A stretch of 45,396 nt of DNA from a virus, in IMG/VR virus record IMGVR_UViG_3300033148_007463, positions 1 to 45,396 of that record. The stretch is one strand, 5' to 3'. Positions 1 to 6,025 of the stretch are shown piece after piece (positions within the stretch are counted from its first letter, which is position 1; each line of letters starts with the position of its first letter). The notes beneath the pieces were generated by a model, which saw nothing but the letters and a program-made list of their open reading frames with translations, was not told the origin of the DNA and searched no databases. Position numbers and translations under genes: made by a program.

Positions 1-27
1 ATGGAATATTAATGCATGGAATATTAA
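1..27. repeat. Terminal direct repeat (27 bp), copy 1
   Basis: The first 27 bases are identical to the last 27 (45370-45396). The repeat is nine codons long, so the open frame entering from the right end stays in frame whether or not one copy is removed. This is the expected signature of a circular contig or of terminal redundancy. The sequence is itself part of a repetitive gene, so it could also mark an assembly break in a repeat. Confidence 0.85.
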
Positions 28-232
28 AGTATGGAATATTGATGCAGTGGATATTAATGCATTGAATATTGATGCATTGAATATTGATGCAGTGGATATT
101 AAAGCAGAGAATATTGATGCAGTGGATGTTATCTGTGAAAAAAGAATTAAAAAAAATAAAAATAATAAAACATTTTGTAGATTGTTTATTAAAGATAGAA
201 GTAAATTAGAAAGAAAGAATTGGGATTTATGA
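1..232 (+). CDS. Beta-helix repeat protein, C-terminal part (gene spans the contig junction)
   Basis: This is the 3' part of the gene that starts at 45236; reading is open from base 2 to the TGA at 230-232. It encodes short repeats of the form N-I-D-A-x or D-I-x-A-x (NIDAL, NIDAV, DIKAE), followed by a basic, Lys-rich tail of about 35 residues. Regular five-residue repeats with small and aliphatic residues in fixed positions suggest a right-handed beta-helix, as in pentapeptide-repeat or bactofilin-like proteins. An internal GTG at 47 could be mistaken for the start, but the repeats continue upstream of it. Function is unknown. Repeat number is uncertain because repeats assemble poorly. Confidence 0.7.
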   Translation, partial: WNINAWNIKVWNIDAVDINALNIDALNIDAVDIKAENIDAVDVICEKRIKKNKNNKTFCRLFIKDRSKLERKNWDL

Positions 233-239
233 TAAAATG
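222..239 (+). repeat. 18-bp start-site repeat GGGATTTATRATAAAATG, copy 3
   Basis: GGGATTTATGATAAAATG covers the end of the repeat-protein gene (its stop is inside) and the start codon of the next gene. The same 18 bp, with one base different, precede and include the start codons at 45121 and 45236. Three consecutive genes therefore share a stop-to-start cassette. Confidence 0.75.
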
Positions 240-377
240 GATAAAGCAACAAAAACAATAAATGTAAAAAAGATATTTAGAGAAATAAATAAGAAATATA
301 AAATGGAAAAAACAGACCAAGAATTATGTGATGAAATAGAAGAACAAGAAAGTAGAGATAGTGACCACGAAGCTTAA
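237..377 (+). CDS. Small hypothetical protein, 46 aa
   Basis: ATG at 237 lies five bases after the previous stop, inside the GGGATTTATRATAAAATG cassette shared by its neighbours. The predicted protein has a Lys-rich N-terminal half and an acidic C-terminal half ending in SDHEA, probably helical. I recognise no domain. It lies in a tightly packed run of plus-strand small genes, which supports it being real. The shared start cassette suggests it arose or is regulated together with the genes at 45121 and 45236. Confidence 0.5.
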   Translation: MDKATKTINVKKIFREINKKYKMEKTDQELCDEIEEQESRDSDHEA

Positions 378-378
378 A

Positions 379-404
379 GTTCGCATAATCAAGGTTGTAT
401 GAAC
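379..404 (+). promoter_or_regulatory. Dyad element GTTCGCATAA...GAAC, site A
   Basis: A 26-bp element starts GTTCGCATAA and ends ATGAAC, giving an outer GTTC/GAAC dyad. An element of the same length and ends occurs at 6416-6441. Related sequences precede the next genes (about 526-563 and 699-731). Its place just 2 bp before the ATG at 406 suggests an operator or a leader structure. Confidence 0.5.
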
Positions 405-405
405 A

Positions 406-546
406 ATGGAATATATTGAAGGACGAGATGAAAACATTATAGTTAAAGGCTATAAAGATGATGAAGGAATTGTGCACATAGAAGAAATTGAACAACATTT
501 TTGGATACTTCCTATAATAGTGGAGTTAGCACAAGAATCAAAATAA
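406..546 (+). CDS. Small hypothetical protein, 46 aa
   Basis: ATG at 406 follows the leader ATAATCAAGGTTGTA, which recurs almost unchanged before the ATG at 564. The protein is acidic, with a short beta-like N-terminus (IIVKGYKDDEGIVHIEE) and an amphipathic end. No domain is recognised. Its stop lies inside the leader repeat of the following gene, so the two genes are very tightly packed. Confidence 0.5.
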   Translation: MEYIEGRDENIIVKGYKDDEGIVHIEEIEQHFWILPIIVELAQESK

Positions 547-567
547 TCAAGGTTGTAAGAACTATGG
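543..567 (+). repeat. Duplicated leader, second copy (first at 385-409)
   Basis: The 25 bp ending in the start region of the 564 gene match 23 of 25 positions with 385-409, which end at the start of the 406 gene. The common core is ATAATCAAGGTTGTA. The duplication covers only the leader and start codon, not the coding sequences, which points to a functional 5' element. Confidence 0.7.
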
Positions 568-698
568 TAAAAGAAACAAGATGTCCAAAGTGCAAGAGCA
601 AAAACTTAAGTGATGGTGAAACTGATTTTGTTGCAATAAATGGAGTAGAAGAACTTATACAATTTTGTTATGATTGTCATAAAGAGTGGTTTGTATAA
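564..698 (+). CDS. Small zinc-ribbon protein, 44 aa
   Basis: Translation from the ATG at 564 gives a two-knuckle zinc ribbon: CPKC near the N-terminus and CYDC near the C-terminus (four cysteines, about 26 residues apart), with an aromatic-rich end (HKEWFV). The ATG is preferred over an upstream non-ATG start at 501 because the duplicated leader ends at this ATG. Such mini zinc ribbons are common in archaeal viruses and usually bind nucleic acid or protein. Target unknown. Confidence 0.65.
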   Translation: MVKETRCPKCKSKNLSDGETDFVAINGVEELIQFCYDCHKEWFV

Positions 699-792
699 AG
701 TTCGCACAAGAATAATTAGGAGTAGTTTAAACAAATGGAAAGTATAATGTATTATATGGTTAAATGGATATGTTGGGTATGGAATATTTAAA
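699..792 (+). promoter_or_regulatory. Leader with third GTTCGCA element
   Basis: The stretch after the zinc-ribbon gene begins with GTTCGCACAAGAAT, close to GTTAGCACAAGAAT at 526 and to GTTCGCATAA at 379 and 6416. It then holds an 18-codon ATG-to-TAA frame (735-791) ending one base before the ATG at 793. A leader peptide is possible but unproven. Confidence 0.4.
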
Positions 793-1092
793 ATGGAATG
801 TAAACCACATGAACATAAAATTGTAATAAATGAAGATGGATTGGCTATTTGTGAAAAGTGTGGTAGTTGTAGGGGTGCAATAATTAGGAGAACAAATGAA
901 AAAGAATTTAATTTAAGTGAGAAGATAACCTTTGTAAGAAAAGATGAAGATTGGATATTATTACCTTTAGACGTGAAAGAGTTTATTAATTTGTTGAAAG
1001 AATATGTTTCAAGTGAGCCACACATTGACAATGAAAGCACAACTTATATTTTAGATGAAATAGATAAATTGGCTGGAGAGAAGTTTAAATGA
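793..1092 (+). CDS. Cysteine-containing hypothetical protein, 99 aa
   Basis: The protein has a His/Cys-rich N-terminal third (CKPHEHK, then CEKCGSC at about residues 21-27), which could bind one zinc ion, followed by an acidic helical part ending in LDEIDKLAGEKFK. I do not recognise the family. Its stop overlaps the ATG of the following HNH gene (ATGA), so the two are translationally coupled. A nucleic-acid-binding role is only a guess from the zinc motif. Confidence 0.6.
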   Translation: MECKPHEHKIVINEDGLAICEKCGSCRGAIIRRTNEKEFNLSEKITFVRKDEDWILLPLDVKEFINLLKEYVSSEPHIDNESTTYILDEIDKLAGEKFK

Positions 1093-1733
1093 GATTAAAT
1101 CAAAAAAAAGTCCTTAGAGAATTAGTTGGAAAGATTTGTAAATGTGGTAATAAAAAAAATTATAGGGCTAAATTATGTAGAAAATGCTGGCTTAAATCTA
1201 ATAAATCTCAATCAAAAGATTTTATTCAAAAAAGAATTGGACATTTAAAAGGAAAAAATCATCATAATTGGAAGGGGGGAAAACCAATCTCTAAATGCAT
1301 AATCTGTGGAAAAGAATTTGAAGGATGGTATAATAATCAAAATAAATATTGTTCAAGAAAATGTTTTTCTATAGGGCAATCTAAAAATATTAAAGGAAAG
1401 AAAAATAGGTTTTGGAATGGTGGAGAGAAGAATTGGAAAAAGAAAGAAAATCTTTATTCAAGTTTAAAATGGAGAGAATTAAGACTTAAAATATTAAAAG
1501 AAGATAAAAAATGTTTAATTTGTGGAACAACAGAAAATCTTCATATTCATCATAAAAAAAGATATAAAGAAGGAGGGGAGAATATTAGAGAGAATTTAGT
1601 TACACTATGTTTATCTCATCATCAAAAGATTCACACTTTAGAAATATTTTATAAAAATAACCATTCCCCAAGAAAATTTAAAGACTTAATGAATGAAATT
1701 AAAAGAAAAGAACACAAAACAGAAAAAAGATAA
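1089..1733 (+). CDS. HNH endonuclease with accessory zinc fingers
   Basis: This 214-residue protein has three Cys-rich parts: CKCG/CRKC near residues 18-34, CIICGKEF with a second CSRKC knuckle in the middle, and a C-terminal HNH nuclease core (CLICG, then HIHHKK, an Asn-containing loop, and LSHHQKIH). HNH domains cut DNA with one metal ion. The KGGK/KGKNHHNWKGG pieces resemble NUMOD-type DNA-binding repeats of homing endonucleases. The ATG overlaps the previous stop. It is one of four HNH genes here, probably a free-standing mobile or packaging-related nuclease. Target site unknown. Confidence 0.85.
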   Translation: MRLNQKKVLRELVGKICKCGNKKNYRAKLCRKCWLKSNKSQSKDFIQKRIGHLKGKNHHNWKGGKPISKCIICGKEFEGWYNNQNKYCSRKCFSIGQSKNIKGKKNRFWNGGEKNWKKKENLYSSLKWRELRLKILKEDKKCLICGTTENLHIHHKKRYKEGGENIRENLVTLCLSHHQKIHTLEIFYKNNHSPRKFKDLMNEIKRKEHKTEKR

Positions 1734-1830
1734 AACTAAAAAATTAAAAAATTAAAAAATTAAAAGGTATTTTAGGAGATACCATACTCAAATTAACAAG
1801 TATACATGATAAATTAGAGGTTGAAAATGA

Positions 1831-2082
1831 ATGAACTACCGAGAAAAAGCGTTTAAATATCGCCCACTATGGTGTGGTGTTTGTCATATTCCAAAATTTT
1901 TAACAGTGCATCATAAAGACGGAAATCCAAAAAATAATAAATTAAATAATTTACAAATATTATGCACAAAACACCATAAAATAATTCATAATTTTAATCC
2001 ATCTAAAAGAAGAATAAATCAAAAGTATCAAAAGGGAACCCCTCATTATAAAAGAACAAAATGGAAGAAAAAGAAAAAATAA
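1831..2082 (+). CDS. Small HNH nuclease-like protein, 83 aa
   Basis: A compact HNH core is visible: CGVCH near residue 16, TVHHKDGNPKNNKLNNLQ, then LCTKHHKIIH. This matches the minimal HNH pattern (paired His, Asn, final His) with a zinc-like Cys pair on each side. The C-terminus is very basic and ends in a Lys run. The gene end overlaps the next gene by 22 bp. About 100 bp upstream hold only A-rich heptamer repeats (AAAAATT) and a 5-bp hairpin (GGTAT/ATACC). DNA nicking or cleavage is expected; the target is unknown. Confidence 0.75.
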   Translation: MNYREKAFKYRPLWCGVCHIPKFLTVHHKDGNPKNNKLNNLQILCTKHHKIIHNFNPSKRRINQKYQKGTPHYKRTKWKKKKK

Positions 2083-2480
2083 CTTATGAAGAACCACAAA
2101 AATTAACCCCAAATAATGTAGTATATTATTCAAATACTTATAAACAATTAAGGGCTTTAAATGCCGAAGGCAAATGGAAAACTTATGCAATTATGTTAAA
2201 AGCAAAGAGATTTCTAAAAGAAGGTTGCATAGATTATTCAAAAGAGAAAAAGTGTTACCTATGCAAGCCTATACCCCACTATAATCAAACCACTTATGAG
2301 TTAAGACCTATTGAAAATCATCAATTTTCTTGCACATGCCAGTTTTATAATAGGGTAGTAATTAAACAAAAGATACCTGGACTTTGTTGTAGTCACGTTC
2401 TTGCTTTAAAACTCATGCTGAAAATATGGAACTATAACAAAAGAAAAGACAAGGAAAAATACCCTGAGAACTATCAATAA
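2061..2480 (+). CDS. SWIM zinc-finger protein
   Basis: The C-terminal half has a SWIM motif: CTC (about residue 91) then CCSHVLAL, i.e. C-x-C-xn-C-x-H. SWIM fingers bind DNA or protein. The N-terminal half contains a separate CYLCKP and a stretch similar to SWIM proteins of AT-rich archaeal elements (YYSNTYKQLRALNAEGKWKTY). A second, shorter SWIM protein is encoded at 44701. The ATG at 2061 lies inside the previous gene, and the stop overlaps the next ATG (TAATG). A role in recombination or transcription is plausible but not shown. Confidence 0.75.
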   Translation: MEEKEKITYEEPQKLTPNNVVYYSNTYKQLRALNAEGKWKTYAIMLKAKRFLKEGCIDYSKEKKCYLCKPIPHYNQTTYELRPIENHQFSCTCQFYNRVVIKQKIPGLCCSHVLALKLMLKIWNYNKRKDKEKYPENYQ

Positions 2481-2620
2481 TGAAAATAAAATTAAAAGCT
2501 GAATTTGATTTGAAAAATCCTTTTGAAAAGAAAAGGTTAAAAGATGCAATTAGAACTATGTTTCGTAGTTGGGGTCAAAGATATAATTTAAAGAACATTA
2601 AATTAGAATTTGATAAATAA
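2480..2620 (+). CDS. Small basic hypothetical protein, 46 aa
   Basis: ATG at 2480 overlaps the stop of the SWIM gene by one base (TAATG), a typical coupled start. The protein is basic and amphipathic (MKIKLKAEFDLKNPFEKKRL; RTMFRSWGQRYNLK) with a beta-like N- and C-terminus. No known domain. The coupling is the main evidence for expression. Confidence 0.5.
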   Translation: MKIKLKAEFDLKNPFEKKRLKDAIRTMFRSWGQRYNLKNIKLEFDK

Positions 2621-2624
2621 CACA

Positions 2625-2660
2625 TAATTATTTATACCCTAATCTATTATATATATTGAA
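2625..2660 (+). promoter_or_regulatory. Candidate archaeal promoter for the 2687 gene
   Basis: Two TATA-like stretches (ATTATTTATA near 2626-2635 and ATTATATATA near 2646-2655) lie in the 66-bp gap. The second, centred near 2650, would start RNA about 11 bases before the ATG at 2687. It probably separates the early-type small genes from the candidate packaging gene. Confidence 0.45.
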
Positions 2661-2686
2661 TATCCATAAAGGAATTCCGATTTAAT

Positions 2687-3271
2687 ATGGTAAAAGGAAA
2701 AGTTGAAGAGTTGGGTGAGGAGGCCCAGAAGCGCGCAATCAAACTAAATGTTGAGGGACTTTCTCATTCAGCTGTCGCTGATAAGCTAAATGAAGAATTT
2801 AATTCTAATCTATCTACTGATAATGTGGCCACTTTTTTAAGAAGAAATAAAAACAAATCATTTCAAATAATGAAAGATACAAAAAACTTTGATCAAAAAA
2901 TGGCTCAAACTTATTTTAATACACTTAATCAAATGAACACTTTAAATTCTGAATTATGGAAATTTTTCTATGAGATTAAAAAAGAACCTGAACTTAAAGA
3001 TAAGATCATAAAATGCACTAAATGTGGTAGAAGGATGGTTTTCCAAATGCAAAGTTATGGATTGCTTTTAAAAACAGCAGAACAAATCCTAAAGTCAATA
3101 GATCATGTTGATAAAGTAATGGGTAGAATAAAAGATAAAAGTTTTACTGTGAATTATAATATTGTTGATATGTCTAAAAAGCTTCAAATTGCTATGCCTC
3201 AATTATTTCATAATGCTGAAAGGCAAGGAATAATAAGGATATTAAATAAAAAACGTTTGAAAGAGTTATAA
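2687..3271 (+). CDS. HTH protein, candidate small terminase subunit
   Basis: The 194-residue protein opens with a helix-turn-helix-like region (residues about 10-52: KRAIKLNVEGLSHSAVADKLNEEF, then NVATFLRRNK). A long helical central part, one CxxC pair (CTKCGRR, about residue 114) and a helical basic C-terminus follow. Size and layout (N-terminal DNA-binding HTH plus oligomerising helices) fit small terminase subunits, which recognise viral DNA and load the motor. The large subunit is at 21839, far away, so the assignment is tentative; a general regulator is the main alternative. It has its own TATA-like promoter. Confidence 0.45.
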   Translation: MVKGKVEELGEEAQKRAIKLNVEGLSHSAVADKLNEEFNSNLSTDNVATFLRRNKNKSFQIMKDTKNFDQKMAQTYFNTLNQMNTLNSELWKFFYEIKKEPELKDKIIKCTKCGRRMVFQMQSYGLLLKTAEQILKSIDHVDKVMGRIKDKSFTVNYNIVDMSKKLQIAMPQLFHNAERQGIIRILNKKRLKEL

Positions 3272-3438
3272 TGTCAGATGATAGTCTTGAAGAAAAACTT
3301 GAAAAAAACTTTGTTAAGAAAGCATTTTTTAATTTAGATAAAGTAGTTTGTCCTAACAAGGATTGCATAATAAGAGGAAGTTATTTTAAATGTTATGATT
3401 TAAAGTATGAGAAGTGTGCAATTTATAATACTAAATAG
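3271..3438 (+). CDS. Cys-rich small protein, 55 aa
   Basis: ATG at 3271 overlaps the TAA of the HTH gene. The protein has an acidic helical start (MSDDSLEEKLEKNF) and a zinc-like cluster, CPNKDC followed by CYDLKYEKC. Four spaced cysteines suggest one structural zinc. The 3' end overlaps the convergent AAA+ gene by 8 bp. Function unknown; coupling suggests it works with the HTH protein. Confidence 0.55.
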   Translation: MSDDSLEEKLEKNFVKKAFFNLDKVVCPNKDCIIRGSYFKCYDLKYEKCAIYNTK

Positions 3439-4351
3439 TTTTAGTTAATTCTCGCCCTTTACTTGAGATATGAATTAATCCTTTTCTTACTAAATCTTGC
3501 TCAATATCTAATTTTACATAATTTTCACTTCGTCGCAAGACAAGAGCAATATTCCTAACTCCTGCTTTTTCAACTTTCTTGAGATATTTAATATAATCTT
3601 CTTGTTCTTCAGATAAACCAGTTTTCCAATTAATCTTCATCATCCTGAACACTTTAACTAAATTTTCTTTATCTCTTTTTCCATACATATCCATGTATTT
3701 AATTAGCTTTTTTAAAATTCTAATATTAAGAGTGTAGTTTATCAAATAAGTGATACATTCATTATTTAAACCCATTTTTTTAAGGATTTTCTTAGTCATA
3801 TCTTGAGTTGGTTCATCAAATTCAATACGCATTAATCTGTCTTGAAGTGGTTTAGGCAAACCCTCAGGTTCAGTTGTTGTGCATATAAAAATCGCGTTTA
3901 AAGGCTTTTTTGTTCCATCAATATACAATTCTCCATATTCAATTACAGGATAAATAATCTCTGCAACATTATCTCTCATTCCATGAATTTCATCAATACA
4001 AACAACACAATTATCTTTTAAATTATTTAAAATCTCTAAAACCTTTAATTTACTTTGGTTTCCTGCCATATAAACAAATGGACGTTGGGTTTCAACTGCA
4101 ATCATCATAGCAGAGTAAGTTTTACCTGTTCCAGCATATCCACTAAATAAAAGATTAAGTATTTCACCTTTTTTTAATTTCTCTAAAACAAGTTTAATAA
4201 ATTCTTCTTGTTTAGATGAGTAAACTACATCTTCAAACTTAGGTTTATTTAGGATTTCACCAATCTTTTCAATTTCTTCACCTTGTTCCACTATACACCA
4301 ATTCTCTTTCCCAAAGTAATCTTTAATTAATGCTAATTTTCCTAACCCCAT
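3431..4351 (-). CDS. RuvB-like AAA+ ATPase
   Basis: The 306-residue protein carries a Walker A (GYAGTGKT, residues 71-78), Walker B (CVVCIDEIH, D120/E121), sensor 1 (ICTTTEPEG, about 158-160) and an arginine-finger-like LQDRLMRIEF (R172). The C-terminus forms a winged helix of RuvB type (NIALVLRRSENYVKLDIEQDL...KGLIHISSKGREL). RuvB drives Holliday-junction branch migration; archaea lack the bacterial RuvABC set, so a viral RuvB-like motor, perhaps paired with the nuclease at 17958, is plausible for recombination-dependent replication. A clamp-loader-like role is an alternative. It is the last gene of the minus operon, with a GAGGTTAAAATG start and a 16-bp repeat array upstream. Confidence 0.8.
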   Translation of the reverse strand: MGLGKLALIKDYFGKENWCIVEQGEEIEKIGEILNKPKFEDVVYSSKQEEFIKLVLEKLKKGEILNLLFSGYAGTGKTYSAMMIAVETQRPFVYMAGNQSKLKVLEILNNLKDNCVVCIDEIHGMRDNVAEIIYPVIEYGELYIDGTKKPLNAIFICTTTEPEGLPKPLQDRLMRIEFDEPTQDMTKKILKKMGLNNECITYLINYTLNIRILKKLIKYMDMYGKRDKENLVKVFRMMKINWKTGLSEEQEDYIKYLKKVEKAGVRNIALVLRRSENYVKLDIEQDLVRKGLIHISSKGRELTKTI

Positions 4352-4361
4352 TTTAACCTCT

Positions 4362-4435
4362 TATATTACTTTACTACTATATTACTTTACTACTATATTA
4401 CTTTACTACTATATTACTTTACTACTATATTACTT
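4362..4435. repeat. 16-bp tandem repeat array, about 4.6 copies
   Basis: TATATTACTTTACTAC is repeated at 4362, 4378, 4394 and 4410 with a partial fifth copy to 4435, all identical. It lies between the AAA+ start codon and the preceding minus-strand gene. Each unit contains a TATA-like core (TAATATAG on the minus strand). Perfect identity suggests recent expansion; it could be an iteron-type origin, an operator array or a slippage product. Confidence 0.95.
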
Positions 4436-4457
4436 AAAAATAAAAATAAATAAAAAT

Positions 4458-4742
4458 TTATTGATTGCAGTGTTTTTCTAACTCAATCTGATTATCTATG
4501 TATTGCTGTAAGATTTCAAAAAACTTTTTAGTGCCTTCTTTTTTGACATGAGTTAATAGTTCACTATGCAAACTTATTTCTTCTTCTTGTAGTTGTTTTA
4601 AATCATCTGCTTTAGTTTCTTCAAAACCTTCTTTTTGTGCAGTTTCACTTAAAACAATCTCATGTTCTATACATTCCTTTAATAAAAGCAAGTCTTTATA
4701 ACTTAATTTGCTTACTAAATCAAACATTTCTTCTTCTTCCAT
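4458..4742 (-). CDS. Acidic helical hypothetical protein, 94 aa
   Basis: A Glu-rich protein predicted to be almost all helix (LSYKDLLLLKECIEHEIVL; long heptad-like Leu/Glu runs), probably a small coiled coil. No cysteine pairs, membrane segment or recognised domain. It is the sixth gene of the minus-strand operon; its start lies next to the stop of the preceding gene. Function unknown. Confidence 0.6.
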   Translation of the reverse strand: MEEEEMFDLVSKLSYKDLLLLKECIEHEIVLSETAQKEGFEETKADDLKQLQEEEISLHSELLTHVKKEGTKKFFEILQQYIDNQIELEKHCNQ

Positions 4743-4743
4743 T

Positions 4744-4935
4744 TTAATGTTTTAAAGATAACATAGTGGCTTCTGCATATTCAAATAACCTTTGTTGAGG
4801 CACTAAAGCACAGGCATAAGCAGGGTTAATATTACCATTTCTTTCTGCAATTTCCCAAGCTTCATCACTATCTTTAGCTTCAATTTCAGAGAACAAAATC
4901 TCATCATAGAGTTGTTGAATTAATACAAATTTCAT
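4744..4935 (-). CDS. Small hypothetical protein, 63 aa
   Basis: The start is placed at the ATG at 4935, one base after the upstream gene's stop at 4937; a longer frame to 4998 would overlap that gene heavily. The protein reads MKFVLIQQLYDEILFSEIEA, then DSDEAWEIAERNG and a short Ala/Pro-rich part. The 'A-x-D-x-x-E-A-x-x-I-A' pattern is common in small phage proteins of unknown role. No function can be given. Confidence 0.6.
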   Translation of the reverse strand: MKFVLIQQLYDEILFSEIEAKDSDEAWEIAERNGNINPAYACALVPQQRLFEYAEATMLSLKH

Positions 4936-4936
4936 T

Positions 4937-5200
4937 TTAATTACAATTAACAGCATTAAACAATTCTGTTCCTCTAACACATTCCTCACAACCACCACAA
5001 GAACATTTATCTTCTTTTATATGCTCTTCAAAGTTTTCAATATCATCAGCGTCAGGCATTTCTTTAATTTTAATAGTTACTTCTATACTTCTATCTTTAT
5101 TAAAACCCCAATAACCTTCTTCACCATTCATATAACTTGTAATAAACTCAACACCATTATCTTTAAGTGCGTCTATTGTAGTGCTTAAATCAATTTCCAT
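4937..5200 (-). CDS. Acidic protein with C-terminal cysteine cluster, 87 aa
   Basis: Starts at the ATG at 5200 after a clear GGAGGTTAAAATG site. The first 60 residues look like alternating strands and helices (DRSIEVTIKIKEMPDADD). The end has a dense CSCGGCEEC cluster and one later Cys, which could bind zinc or an iron-sulfur cluster. I do not recognise the family. It belongs to the minus operon of small genes. Confidence 0.6.
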   Translation of the reverse strand: MEIDLSTTIDALKDNGVEFITSYMNGEEGYWGFNKDRSIEVTIKIKEMPDADDIENFEEHIKEDKCSCGGCEECVRGTELFNAVNCN

Positions 5201-5272
5201 TTTAACCTCCTTTCAATTTGGTTTTAAATTTAATGGCATAAAAATAAAAAATAAAAAAATAAATAAAAGGCT

Positions 5273-5383
5273 TTATGCCGTGTCTTTTTCTTCTTCTGCT
5301 TCTGTTTCTGTGTTGTCTTTCACTTCTTCAGAAGGCACATCAGCAGTTTCACTTTCTTTTTTTTCTTCTTGTTCTTCGCTCAT
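5273..5383 (-). CDS. Very acidic small protein, 36 aa
   Basis: A short frame preceded by a strong Shine-Dalgarno site (AAGGAGGTTTTAAAA before the ATG at 5383). About half the residues are Glu or Asp with scattered Ser/Thr, and there are no hydrophobic stretches, so it is probably disordered. Proteins like this may act as DNA mimics or scaffolds, but nothing here proves that. The ribosome-binding site is the main support. Confidence 0.5.
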   Translation of the reverse strand: MSEEQEEKKESETADVPSEEVKDNTETEAEEEKDTA

Positions 5384-5446
5384 TTTTTAAAACCTCCTTG
5401 TAATAATAATCGTTTAAAGCCACTCTAACAGCTTTTTTTAATCTTT

Positions 5447-5465
5447 GAGGGTTCTGATAACCCTC
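5447..5465 (-). terminator. Perfect 7-bp hairpin, possible attenuator or terminator
   Basis: GAGGGTT (5447-5453) and AACCCTC (5459-5465) form a perfect stem with a 5-base loop, downstream of the 5497 gene in the minus direction. On the minus strand it is followed by an A-rich rather than a T-rich stretch, so it is not a classic terminator; it may protect or process the mRNA between operon genes. Confidence 0.4.
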
Positions 5466-5496
5466 TCTTTATGTGTAAATAAAAAATAAAAATAAA

Positions 5497-5829
5497 TTAT
5501 TGAAGTTTGTTTAATTCTTCATCATTATACAAATCTTGCTCTATTAGGCAATACAATAAACATCTATCATATTTTTTCCTATCTTCCAACCTATCAGGCA
5601 ACATACCACTATCAAGAGTTTTAATGTCATTAACATTAAACCAATTAAGATAAATCTCCAAATCTGCAATACTAATAAAAGAGACAAAACCATCTACAAC
5701 CCTATGAAGTGAAACATTAAATTTATCACTATTAGTATAATCACTCTCTTTAAAATCTCTCAACACTTCTTTTTTTATATCACAGATTAATTGTGTTCTG
5801 TCTTTGTATGTTTTATGACTTAATACCAT
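5497..5829 (-). CDS. Hypothetical protein, 110 aa
   Basis: Starts one base after the stop of the upstream DUF4177-like gene and ends before a small hairpin. The sequence mixes helices and strands (DFKESDYTNSDKFNVSLHRV; VSFISIADLEIYLNWF), with a Tyr/Asp/Leu-rich C-terminus. No catalytic pattern, signal or membrane segment is seen. The Shine-Dalgarno of this gene (GGAGGTTAAAATG) lies at the end of the previous gene, so they are translated as a unit. Confidence 0.6.
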   Translation of the reverse strand: MVLSHKTYKDRTQLICDIKKEVLRDFKESDYTNSDKFNVSLHRVVDGFVSFISIADLEIYLNWFNVNDIKTLDSGMLPDRLEDRKKYDRCLLYCLIEQDLYNDEELNKLQ

Positions 5830-5830
5830 T

Positions 5831-5986
5831 TTAACCTCCTTTCACTCTCTTTTTAAATAAGATTTGTTGTTTTCCAAACACACCTGAATTCATAAAAGGC
5901 AGAAAACAAACAAACTCCCAACCATCTTTAAATTGTGTGTTTAATTCTATTTCAATCTCATTTGTTGCGATTATTTTGTATTTCAT
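5831..5986 (-). CDS. DUF4177-like small protein, 51 aa
   Basis: The protein reads MKYKIIATNEIEIELNTQ, then KDGWEFVCFLPF, then FGKQQILFKKRV. The order strand, 'GWE-V', glycine turn, strand, 'FKKR' matches the compact DUF4177 fold found in many phages and bacteria; its biochemical role is not established. It is the first gene of the minus operon: the long non-coding region and an inverted repeat (6000-6025) lie just upstream of the ATG at 5986. Confidence 0.65.
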   Translation of the reverse strand: MKYKIIATNEIEIELNTQFKDGWEFVCFLPFMNSGVFGKQQILFKKRVKGG

Positions 5987-5999
5987 TTTGAATATAAAT

Positions 6000-6025
6000 G
6001 GGTATGACTTGACGAAGTCACACCC
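6000..6025 (-). promoter_or_regulatory. 11-bp inverted repeat in the leader of the minus operon
   Basis: GGGTATGACTT (6000-6010), a four-base loop GACG, and AAGTCACACCC (6015-6025) pair at 10 of 11 positions. In minus-strand RNA the odd pair becomes G-U, so the stem is complete there. It lies 14 bp before the first start codon of the operon, so it may be an operator or a leader hairpin. Confidence 0.6.

Noticed and set aside
47-232. GTG start at 47 for the repeat protein
   Set aside because: The frame is open across the contig join and the true start is the ATG at 45236.
277-498. Minus-strand ORF rich in Phe and Ile
   Set aside because: Shadow of two real plus-strand small genes (237 and 406).
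735-791. 18-codon ORF before the 793 gene (leader peptide)
   Set aside because: Too short and without homology or ribosome site; kept only as a remark in the leader entry.
606-1040. Minus-strand ORF of 144 residues
   Set aside because: Runs opposite to the well-supported zinc-ribbon and 793 genes; no motif or ribosome site.
1736-1765. AAAAATT repeats between HNH genes
   Set aside because: Only three short A-rich units, easily produced in such AT-rich DNA; no sign of an origin or CRISPR.
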